Shown here: in pieces, positions 1 to 5,010 of the stretch
Numbering within the stretch: the first letter of the stretch is position 1
Layout of the letters: every line of letters starts with the position of its first letter
Source of the DNA: JAWVZY01 sp033721955
Lineage (GTDB): Bacteria > Patescibacteriota > Minisyncoccia > Spechtbacterales > 2-12-FULL-38-22
Length of the DNA stretch: 5,975 nucleotides
Reading direction: 5' to 3'
NCBI GenBank assembly: GCA_033721955.1
Contig: JAWVZY010000043.1
Location: 1 to 5,975 of the forward strand
Program-made: the position numbers and the translations under genes
The notes under the pieces: generated by a model
Database searches by the model: none
Told to the model about the DNA's origin: nothing
What the model saw: only the letters and a program-made list of their open reading frames with translations

Positions 1-38
1 AAGTCCGGATTATTTTCCTCGTTTATATCCACAACCAT
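1..38 (-). CDS. Start of a minus-strand gene, cut by the window edge (unknown product)
   Basis: Reading leftwards from ATG at 38-36 gives 12 codons, MVVDINEENNPD, before the window ends. An AAAAGG sequence lies 4 nt upstream of the ATG and fits a ribosome binding site. A TATTAT hexamer just before that could be a -10 box. The frame stays open upstream to a TAA at 98-96, so TTG starts further up are possible, but the ATG with AAAAGG is the most economical choice. Too few residues are visible to suggest a function. It lies beyond the terminator of the galU-peptidase pair, so it is probably a separate transcription unit on the same strand. Confidence 0.4.
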   Translation of the reverse strand, partial: MVVDINEENNPD

Positions 39-248
39 ATTACCTTTTATAATAAACAAAAAAGCTTGCTGACACAAGGTTGCTTTGTCCAAAAGTTATG
101 GCCAAATAATTACACAAAAGGACGCAAGAAACAAACAGATTTCAAATTCAAAACTCCAAAATAAAATCCCTAACGGGATTTATTTATTATAGCGGATAAA
201 ATATTTCTTAATTCCACCGCTTTTAAATTTTATTAAGTAATAAATTAT
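39..248. other. Non-coding region downstream of the metallopeptidase gene
   Basis: I see no convincing gene here. The stretch is AT-rich and contains the hairpin terminator at 164-181. It also holds a possible weak promoter (TTGTGT, 17-bp spacer, TATTAT, reading leftwards) for the partial gene at the left edge. Confidence 0.5.
164..181 (-). terminator. Rho-independent terminator after the metallopeptidase gene
   Basis: A perfect 7-bp stem, AAATCCC/GGGATTT, with a 4-nt loop (TAAC on the plus strand). Read on the minus strand the stem runs into TTATTTT, a U-rich tract. It begins about 67 nt after the peptidase stop codon and so ends the galU-peptidase transcript. On the plus strand the following TATTTATTAT is also T-rich, so some bidirectional activity is possible. 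Confidence 0.6.
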
Positions 249-1952
249 TTAATTTATTGGTACTCCGGTACTGTAGTAGTTATATTCTTTTTGGTTTACC
301 TCATATATCTGGTTCCAGTTATAACCACGGGCCTCAAATTGAGAGGGGGTTATATTAAGCCACTGTTTTTGAGTGTGGCCTGTATTGAGCTCATACACCC
401 TATAGTCCCCTATAAATTTAATAAGGCGGCTTTCCTGGTAATTATCTAATACTGAAGCATCCACATCTATTATATCCTGCCATCTTAAGTGGCCGTATTG
501 TTCAAAAATTTCAGCTGTGGGTATCCAGCGCTTAAACAGTTCGCCCGATGGCGTCTTTTTTATTACATATACTTTTGTATCACCCTGCGCCCTTAAAAGT
601 GCCCCGTCTGCATAATCCGTAACGCCGTTAACATGCCCGCTCTCCCCTGCTTTCTCTGCCATATTAACCCTTATGGTAAAAGAACCCGAAGGGGGATTAT
701 TTACTGTTGTATTGTAATAATTTGAGGGAATAACAATAACTGAAGTTACATTTATACCAAAGTCCTCTATATAAGCGGTGCCCTTTTCTGCCTGGAGGTC
801 TATAAAGTGCACCTCGCTCCTTCCAAAAATATCATTTACCACATAAGGCACGTTAAAATTACCCGAAGAACCTGAGCTGTCAAAATGTACGCGCAAAACA
901 TTTCTTCCTGTATTGCCAAACTGGCCGGGTACAAATTTTAACCCGGCGGCGGCACCATATTCCACAAAAAAGTTTGTTGTAATTTCTGAGTTTGAAAATA
1001 TTGAATATTGAAGCGGAGTTGAAATATGCAAATTGCTAAATGTAAGCCCCGGATTGCGATAGGCATATTTACCTGTAGAATTTATATGGTTTGCTACAGA
1101 CCAGTCAGTAAACGCGTCGCGAAAATCAACCCCCGGCAAGGCCGAGCTTACCGCCTCCTCCCCTGTGGAGGGAGATGTCATTATGTTTGTAAGCAAATTA
1201 TTTCCATAATGACCTGCAAGATAGTGCATAAACAAAGATGAGGTGGCGAAATCAACCGGTTTATTATTCCATTTAATTAAGGAGTCAGATGAAAAGGAAA
1301 GGAAATCATCTACCCTGTTTTCAAGGTAACTGCCCTCAAATACACTGTTGTAGCCCAGTAAGGTGGGGGCGTAATCTGCAAGGGCCTCTGAAAGCCATTT
1401 CTGCTGGGGAGTGCGCATGCGGGTTCTTTGGTTATATTCAATAAGGTGTACAAACTCATGCGCTAAATGAGCTTTTGCGGTATTTTCTAAAATAATATCT
1501 GAACTTAAATAAAGCATTTCACGCTCGTTTGATGCGGTATCTACACTGCGGGAAAGTTCGTTGCGCTCAAGAAAATAACCCGCCACACCCGGCTCTGTGC
1601 GGGTTATAAGTACGGTTATTTTAGAGTCGCCATCTATGCCCGGGTTCCACTCACTGCCATAAACAGAGCGGAGACGCGGATAAATATTTGTATCAAACTC
1701 CCCGCCTAAAGCATTCAATTTTTTATTTAATTCATCTCTTTTGGAGTTGGTTAAGCTATTATAGTAAAGATCTTCAACAAAAAAATATGCATTTTGAGAT
1801 TCCCCGCGCATAGATGAAGCTACCTTGCTTCTGCCGGCAAAGTCAAAACCCGAATCAACATAAAAGTTATTTGTTACAGTGGTTTGAGCTAAAGCAGAAA
1901 GCGGGCTTACAACCAGCCCCAAAGTTAAAACTAATGAAATAAATTTAACCAT
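249..1952 (-). CDS. Secreted zinc metallopeptidase (HEXXH gluzincin type) with C-terminal tandem W/Y-rich module
   Basis: A 567-residue exported protein, numbered from ATG at 1952. Residues 1-22 form a signal peptide with an ALA|Q cleavage site. A zinc-peptidase core follows: HEFVH at 165-169 supplies two His ligands and the catalytic Glu, and EALADYA at 189-195 lies about 20 residues on, where gluzincins place their third ligand, a Glu. The surroundings (AHEFVHLIEYN, then WLSEALADYA) resemble secreted M30/hyicolysin-like or immune-inhibitor-A-like peptidases; I cannot fix the family. A probable beta-rich region follows, then two imperfect copies of a roughly 55-residue W/Y-rich module at 449-505 and 506-560. 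The substrate is unknown, and an extracellular or surface role is inferred. The ATG overlaps the galU stop by 8 bp, suggesting translational coupling. An in-frame TTG at 1967 would add five residues but has no better ribosome binding site, and the ATG gives a more usual signal peptide. Confidence 0.8.
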   Translation of the reverse strand: MVKFISLVLTLGLVVSPLSALAQTTVTNNFYVDSGFDFAGRSKVASSMRGESQNAYFFVEDLYYNSLTNSKRDELNKKLNALGGEFDTNIYPRLRSVYGSEWNPGIDGDSKITVLITRTEPGVAGYFLERNELSRSVDTASNEREMLYLSSDIILENTAKAHLAHEFVHLIEYNQRTRMRTPQQKWLSEALADYAPTLLGYNSVFEGSYLENRVDDFLSFSSDSLIKWNNKPVDFATSSLFMHYLAGHYGNNLLTNIMTSPSTGEEAVSSALPGVDFRDAFTDWSVANHINSTGKYAYRNPGLTFSNLHISTPLQYSIFSNSEITTNFFVEYGAAAGLKFVPGQFGNTGRNVLRVHFDSSGSSGNFNVPYVVNDIFGRSEVHFIDLQAEKGTAYIEDFGINVTSVIVIPSNYYNTTVNNPPSGSFTIRVNMAEKAGESGHVNGVTDYADGALLRAQGDTKVYVIKKTPSGELFKRWIPTAEIFEQYGHLRWQDIIDVDASVLDNYQESRLIKFIGDYRVYELNTGHTQKQWLNITPSQFEARGYNWNQIYEVNQKEYNYYSTGVPIN

Positions 1953-2829
1953 TGAAGTTATCTTCAAAATATTTTTTTAGATATTCCTGTGCCTCTTCCT
2001 TTATTATCTTATTTTCAAGACCCATTTCAAAATTGGCCTTCCAAAAACCAAATTTATTACCGCAATCGTGCCAGTCGGCGTCCATTTCGTATCCGTACAT
2101 TTTACCATTTTCGGCCAATGTGCCAAGAGCGCTTGCAAGGTACACCTCTTTCTTTATAAGAGGGGCATTTTCAAGATGTTCAAAAACATCAGGAGTTAAA
2201 ACAAGCCGGCCCACACTTGCCAAAGTTGAGGGGGCCTCAGCCGGTTCTGGCTTTTCTACTACATTATTTACCTTATAGAGGCGCTCTGCCTCTTTTTCGC
2301 CATCTATAACGCCATATTTATATGTATACTCTTTTGGAACATCCACCAGGCCCATAACCGCCGCCTGTTTGTCCTCATAGACGTCTATAAGCTGTTTTAA
2401 GGCCGGTTTACCCTCCGGGTAGGCCATGACATCATCTGCATAGAAAACGGCAAATGGCTCGTCGTTTATAAAGCTTCTGCCCCGCATGACCGCATCACCA
2501 CTGCCGAGGGGCTCATCCTGGTGTACATACATAAAATGAGCCATATCATGTATATGTTTTATCTGATCCAGCAAATCATGCTTACCCCGCTCTTTTAAGA
2601 AATTCTCAAGGTCAAGGTCGCGGGCGAAATAATCGCCTATAACGTGCTTATTTGAATTTATTATAAAAAGTATTTCCTCTATACCGCTCTCCACCGCCTC
2701 TTCAACCAAATAATGCACGACGGGTTTATCGGCTATGGGGAGCATTTCTTTAGGTTGTACTTTTGTAGCAGGAAGAAACCGAGTGCCCATTCCGGCTACA
2801 GGTATTATTACTTTTCTTACTTTTGCCAT
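1945..2829 (-). CDS. galU: UTP--glucose-1-phosphate uridylyltransferase
   Basis: A 294-residue cytoplasmic enzyme that makes UDP-glucose from UTP and glucose-1-phosphate, feeding surface glycan and nucleotide-sugar synthesis. The nucleotidyltransferase signature is clear: GMGTRFLPATK at 13-23, then QPKEMLPI at 25-32. Other GalU landmarks are EPLGSGDAV at 106-114, the metal-binding ADD at 131-133, YGVIDGE at 172-178, VEKPEPAEAPS at 191-201 and DCGNKFGFWKAN at 255-266. The length matches bacterial GalU. One departure is KEVYLASAL at 227-235, where GalU proteins usually read close to GEIQLTDAL. The start at ATG 2829 gives the expected N-terminus. No SD sequence lies at normal distance (AAAAGG is 19 nt away), while a promoter just upstream would give a near-leaderless mRNA. 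Its 3' end overlaps the downstream peptidase gene. Confidence 0.95.
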   Translation of the reverse strand: MAKVRKVIIPVAGMGTRFLPATKVQPKEMLPIADKPVVHYLVEEAVESGIEEILFIINSNKHVIGDYFARDLDLENFLKERGKHDLLDQIKHIHDMAHFMYVHQDEPLGSGDAVMRGRSFINDEPFAVFYADDVMAYPEGKPALKQLIDVYEDKQAAVMGLVDVPKEYTYKYGVIDGEKEAERLYKVNNVVEKPEPAEAPSTLASVGRLVLTPDVFEHLENAPLIKKEVYLASALGTLAENGKMYGYEMDADWHDCGNKFGFWKANFEMGLENKIIKEEAQEYLKKYFEDNFNG

Positions 2830-2838
2830 AATTTTTAT

Positions 2839-2867
2839 ATTATATTATTCCTTTTGTATGTTGCCAT
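2839..2867 (-). promoter_or_regulatory. Candidate galU promoter, near-leaderless
   Basis: Reading leftwards: ATGGCA (4 of 6 matches to TTGACA) at 2867-2862, a 17-bp spacer, then a perfect TATAAT at 2844-2839. Transcription would be expected to start around 2832, only about 3 nt before the galU ATG. The -35 box begins exactly where the T-tract of the preceding terminator ends, so terminator and promoter are packed together. The call rests on motif and spacing alone in AT-rich DNA. Confidence 0.4.
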
Positions 2868-2902
2868 AAAAAAGGCCGGTTTGCAATCTAATACAAACCG
2901 GC
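2868..2902 (-). terminator. Rho-independent terminator after the DUF502-like gene
   Basis: A perfect 9-bp stem, GCCGGTTTG (2875-2883) with CAAACCGGC (2894-2902), and a 10-nt loop. On the minus strand it is followed by CC and then TTTTTT (2873-2868). It begins about 14 nt after the stop codon of the DUF502-like gene, so it separates that gene from galU. This is the clearest terminator in the window. Confidence 0.85.
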
Positions 2903-2915
2903 TATGAGTGGCTTA

Positions 2916-3563
2916 TCAGGCCTTATCTTTACCGTTTCTGTAGTTTTTATCTTCGGCAATATCGGGAACGTCTGCATATTCAGCTGATGTCCATTCTCTT
3001 GTTTTAATAACAGGCGGGCTAATAATGCCTCCTGTAGCCATATACAGCACGAGTTCTTTTGTGTCTCCTACCAAGACCTCGGTATCTCTATACGGTATAA
3101 GAAGGGAATCAAATACATTTGGTATGGGCTGCATTACCACAAGACGGCTCTTTTTTGTGCCATCGTGAAATTCACGCAGTACCTTTCCCAAAACAATACC
3201 GGGCCGTTCACGGGTAGTACCGTTATGGTAACCGCTATACATAACTATCTTATAACCGCCCTGCATAATGAAGGCCAGTCGATCTGCTATTGCCTTTAAG
3301 CGATTCCAGGGATACTTGATAATAGGTATCCGGGAAAAAAACCAATCAACCCATCCTGCAGTTAATATTACACCCACGCCACCGGCGGATAAAACCGCGA
3401 GGACAGCCGAAACCGGCTTATAAAGCCACTTGGGCAGGTGTATAAGGTCAAAAAACGGGTAGAATACCTGGAAAGTTCCGAGGACTATATCTATGAGAAA
3501 TACCAACAAAAAAGCAGGTATTACAAGCATAAGCCCCAGCTTGAATATATTTCTAATTTTCAC
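2916..3563 (-). CDS. DUF502-like two-TM membrane protein
   Basis: A 215-residue inner-membrane protein with two hydrophobic segments, about residues 8-30 and 51-75, followed by a soluble domain. After TM2 comes RIPIIKYPWNRLK (78-90), matching the conserved IP-rich stretch after TM2 in DUF502 proteins. The region 147-184, with IPNVFDSLLIPYRD followed by MATGGIISPP, parallels the family's P-N-x-x-S-G-F-L-x-x-V-P and I-S-G-G-x-x-x-P-P blocks. DUF502 has no established bacterial biochemical function that I know of. The start is GTG at 3563, chosen because AGAGGTG lies 4 nt upstream; the next Met is at residue 12, inside TM1. It is the only gene between two terminators, so it is probably monocistronic. 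The charged C-terminus (about 190-215) is not part of the recognisable domain. Confidence 0.75.
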   Translation of the reverse strand: MKIRNIFKLGLMLVIPAFLLVFLIDIVLGTFQVFYPFFDLIHLPKWLYKPVSAVLAVLSAGGVGVILTAGWVDWFFSRIPIIKYPWNRLKAIADRLAFIMQGGYKIVMYSGYHNGTTRERPGIVLGKVLREFHDGTKKSRLVVMQPIPNVFDSLLIPYRDTEVLVGDTKELVLYMATGGIISPPVIKTREWTSAEYADVPDIAEDKNYRNGKDKA

Positions 3564-3567
3564 TATT

Positions 3568-3574
3568 CACCTCT
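3568..3574 (-). promoter_or_regulatory. Shine-Dalgarno sequence fixing the GTG start of the DUF502-like gene
   Basis: AGAGGTG on the minus strand, separated by AATA from GTG at 3563-3561. It supports the GTG start over the internal ATG that lies within TM1. A TATAGT sequence at about 3602-3597 could be the -10 box for this gene, but I see no good -35 partner. Confidence 0.6.
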
Positions 3575-3603
3575 TCTCTATTTAGAACTGAGCATACTAT
3601 ACT

Positions 3604-3636
3604 AAAAAACAGCCCGTTTGTACAGGACTGTTTTTT
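3604..3636 (-). terminator. Rho-independent terminator of the coiled-coil gene pair
   Basis: AAAAAACAG (3604-3612) pairs with CTGTTTTTT (3628-3636), extended inward by GC pairs at 3614-3615/3625-3626 around a 9-nt loop. The one irregular position (3613/3627) is a G-U wobble in minus-strand RNA but a C-A mismatch in plus-strand RNA, which favours the minus orientation. It lies 20 nt beyond the TAG stop of the 83-residue gene and is followed by TTTTTT on the minus strand. Confidence 0.75.
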
Positions 3637-3655
3637 ATAGTAAGCTTTTTTAGCT

Positions 3656-3907
3656 CTATTGAGCCATTACCTCCTGCTCAAGCTGATCTATTTCGTTATC
3701 TAATTCTTCAAAATCAGAATCCATCTGATCAAGTTCGCGGTCAAGATCTTCAAGATCCTGCTCTATTGCCTCAACGCTATCTCCATCAGCGGCGGTATTG
3801 TCTGCTGTAGGAGCTACGGCCTGCTGGCGGGTAACCATAAAGACAAAAGCAACTACAATTACCGCAAGTACAAGTACAGGAAGCAATATTCGTTTATTTA
3901 AAGCCAT
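3656..3907 (-). CDS. Small membrane-anchored acidic coiled-coil protein (hypothetical)
   Basis: An 83-residue protein I cannot name. Residues 1-6 are short and basic (MALNKR), 7-25 form one hydrophobic helix, and 28-44 are a small-residue linker (APTADNTAADGDS). Residues 45-80 are a strongly acidic predicted coiled coil with Leu/Ile/Met/Phe/Val spaced at 3-4 residues: IEQDLEDLDRELDQ, then FEELDNEIDQLEQEV. The topology is probably N-in with the coiled coil outside the membrane. It starts 23 nt after the stop of the secreted coiled-coil gene, and a strong terminator follows, so the two are almost certainly co-transcribed. A joint envelope role, with this protein as anchor or partner, is inferred. 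No clear SD precedes the ATG. Lipoprotein is excluded, since there is no lipobox Cys. Confidence 0.75.
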   Translation of the reverse strand: MALNKRILLPVLVLAVIVVAFVFMVTRQQAVAPTADNTAADGDSVEAIEQDLEDLDRELDQMDSDFEELDNEIDQLEQEVMAQ

Positions 3908-3930
3908 AAATTCTTTATTTGGTTAATTGT

Positions 3931-4701
3931 TTAAGTTGTGCTGTCTTCTGATTCTTCGTTATCTTCGTCTTCGTGTTCATGGTCTTCATCTTCATCGTCT
4001 TCATGTTCGTGATCTTCGTCTTCATCGTCTTCGTGTTCATCTTCATCGTCTTCGTGTTCATCTTCTTCAAGATCGTCCCTGTAATCGTTAACCGCGTCCT
4101 TTAGGGACTGGAACATTTCATGCAAGGCCTCGCGCACAGAATGCAAGTAGCTGTCGCGCAGTTCGTGCATATCTTCACGCATCTCAGATACAACACCGTG
4201 CAATGCCTCTCCCATTGAATCCACACTGTCAATTTCTACGGTGTAGATCTTCTCTTTTTGTTCAAGGACTTCCTCGCGGGCCTCATCTATTGCTTCGCGC
4301 ACTTCACCCGCATCATCGCGTACATCTGAAAGGTCAAGTTCGGGGTGCTCCTCCTCAAAATTATCTATCCTGCCAACAATTTTATCCAATACCGCCTCTA
4401 TTCTATCCAAATGATTCAAAAACGCGTCTGTCTGGCGGTCATTTACGGCATTTAACCGGTCCATAAGGTTCTCTATCCTCTCTTGCATCCTCTCCTCCAT
4501 TTGAGCCCTTATTTGTGCCTGGCGCTCTTCAAGGCGCTCTTGGCGTTCTTCTCTTAACTCTTCAACGCGCTCTTGGCGTTCTTCCATTCTGTGGTCAACT
4601 GCATCTTCGCGCGTATCATGCTCCTCATCTTCATGCCCCAAAACAGGGCCGGCAACGAAAACAAGAGCAAGTATTAAAAATATTGATGTAATTTTTCGCA
4701 T
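3931..4701 (-). CDS. Secreted Glu/Arg-rich coiled-coil protein with His/Asp/Glu tail (hypothetical)
   Basis: A 256-residue exported protein of unknown function. Residues 1-22 look like a signal peptide (hydrophobic LILALVFVAGPVLG). Residues 23-37 are acidic and His-containing (HEDEEHDTRED). Residues 38-80 are a very charged Glu/Arg helix with a tandem 11-residue repeat, EERQERVEELR (40-50) and EERQERLEERQ (51-61). Residues 78-205 form a long helical region (LMDRLNAVNDRQTDAFLNHL, then AVLDKIVGRID) resembling coiled-coil secreted proteins I associate with Parcubacteria genomes. Residues 212-256 are a low-complexity tail of Asp, Glu and six His (216, 223, 231, 233, 241, 243). Such a tail could bind divalent metals or stay extended; this is inference only. 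ATG 4701 is the only start that preserves the signal peptide. No SD is visible, and the 83-residue gene follows 23 nt downstream. Confidence 0.75.
   Translation of the reverse strand: MRKITSIFLILALVFVAGPVLGHEDEEHDTREDAVDHRMEERQERVEELREERQERLEERQAQIRAQMEERMQERIENLMDRLNAVNDRQTDAFLNHLDRIEAVLDKIVGRIDNFEEEHPELDLSDVRDDAGEVREAIDEAREEVLEQKEKIYTVEIDSVDSMGEALHGVVSEMREDMHELRDSYLHSVREALHEMFQSLKDAVNDYRDDLEEDEHEDDEDEHEDDEDEDHEHEDDEDEDHEHEDEDNEESEDSTT
3967..4065 (-). repeat. Imperfect in-frame tandem repeat encoding the His/Asp/Glu tail
   Basis: Low-complexity DNA, dominated on the plus strand by TCTTCGTCTTCATCG-like triplets, encodes repeats of EDEHEDD twice (residues 213-226) and then EDEDHEHEDD and EDEDHEHED (227-245). 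All unit lengths are multiples of 3, so the copy number can change by slippage without frameshift. Confidence 0.8.
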
Positions 4702-4740
4702 ATTTTAATTATTTAATTAATAATTTCGACCTATGTAACA
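4702..4740 (-). promoter_or_regulatory. Weak candidate promoter for the coiled-coil operon
   Basis: Reading leftwards: GTTACA (4 of 6 matches to the -35 box), a 17-bp spacer, then TTAAAT (4 of 6 matches to the -10 box). This would start transcription within a few bases of ATG 4701 and leave no leader, consistent with the missing SD. The sequence is nearly pure A/T here, so chance matches are likely. Confidence 0.2.
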
Positions 4741-4774
4741 AATTTTACCTGGAGTCGTTATAAACCCCGGGCTA

Positions 4775-4837
4775 CTATCCTCCATTATAAGCAAAGCTTG
4801 TAATGCGCGTCGTTCGGAAATGAAAGCAAGCTTTCAT
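4775..4837 (-). CDS. 20-codon reading frame in repeat unit 1 (speculative)
   Basis: On the minus strand ATG at 4837 opens a 20-codon frame ending at TAG 4777-4775. Its product equals the unit 2 peptide except for Arg in place of His at residue 11. GGGAG lies 4 nt upstream of the ATG. The stop is embedded in GGAGGATAG. Only 8 nt separate it from the stop of the copy in unit 2. Expression is unproven; the frame could be an accident of the palindromes. Confidence 0.2.
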   Translation of the reverse strand: MKACFHFRTTRITSFAYNGG

Positions 4838-4845
4838 TTCACTCC

Positions 4846-4908
4846 CTATCCTCCATTATAAGCAAAGCTTGTAATGTGCGTCGTTCGGAAATGAAAGCAA
4901 GCTTTCAT
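4846..4908 (-). CDS. 20-codon reading frame in repeat unit 2 (speculative)
   Basis: The minus-strand frame from ATG 4908 to TAG 4848-4846 encodes MKACFHFRTTHITSFAYNGG. GGGAG is placed 4 nt before the ATG, and a further GGAGG from the partial third unit lies slightly upstream. The peptide is slightly basic, with one Cys and aromatic residues, and matches nothing I recognise. It is followed directly by the copy in unit 1, in a different frame because 71 is not a multiple of 3. Confidence 0.2.
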   Translation of the reverse strand: MKACFHFRTTHITSFAYNGG

Positions 4909-5010
4909 TTCACTCCCTATCCTCCATTATAGCGCAAATAACTAATAAATGGTGTAACTTTTCCACAAGGGGTGGTGTTCAGCACAGTAAAAGAAAATTA
5001 CAATAAAAAT

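Larger units (their letters stand above)
4775..4931. repeat. 71-bp tandem direct repeat, 2 full copies plus 15 bp, with hairpins
   Basis: Unit 1 is 4775-4845, unit 2 is 4846-4916, and the first 15 bp of a third (CTATCCTCCATTATA) are 4917-4931. Units 1 and 2 differ at one base only, C4806 versus T4877. Each full unit holds two inverted repeats. Hairpin A is CATTATAAGC/GCTTGTAATG with a 3-nt loop (4783-4805; 4854-4876). Hairpin B is GAAATGAAAG/CTTTCATTTC with a CAAG loop (4817-4840; 4888-4911), a perfect 10-bp stem. Near identity implies recent duplication or homogenisation. No T-tracts follow the stems, so these are not standard terminators. Confidence 0.95.
4702..5010. other. Divergent intergenic region between the coiled-coil operon and the MFS gene
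   Basis: The left 40 bp are nearly all A/T and lie next to the coiled-coil start codon. Bases 4741-4774 include a GC-rich CCCCGGGC patch. Bases 4775-4931 are the 71-bp direct repeats. Bases 4932-5010 lead to the MFS gene; they contain an AAGGGG at 4967-4972 directly abutting in-frame GTG codons, and no well-placed SD for ATG 5011. Confidence 0.6.

Noticed and set aside
58..85. Second terminator on the minus strand (GCAAGC followed by TTTTTT)
   Set aside because: The stem is only 4-5 bp with poor pairing (AAAGC/GCTTT or CTTG/CAAG), and a better terminator already serves the upstream gene at 164-181.
1026..1241. 71-codon plus-strand reading frame
   Set aside because: It lies wholly inside the metallopeptidase gene on the opposite strand, which has clear catalytic motifs there; there is no ribosome binding site and no recognisable product.
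1953..1967. TTG start extending the metallopeptidase by five residues
   Set aside because: It offers no better ribosome binding site, and the ATG at 1952 gives a normal signal peptide and a typical short overlap with galU.
1952..2278. 108-codon plus-strand reading frame
   Set aside because: Antisense shadow of galU, covering its conserved VEKP and DCGNK motifs.
4775..4931. CRISPR array
   Set aside because: The short 15-bp direct repeat recurs three times, but the intervening 56-bp segments are near-identical rather than unique spacers, and no cas genes are nearby.
4775..4931. Integron attC sites
   Set aside because: Size and dyad symmetry are tempting, but I cannot find the paired R/L core boxes (RYYYAAC and GTTRRRY) at the ends, and there is no integrase.
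4908..4933. Plus-strand promoter for the MFS gene (TTTCAC and TATAGC)
   Set aside because: Both boxes match consensus poorly and the spacing is 14 bp; not supportable from sequence alone.
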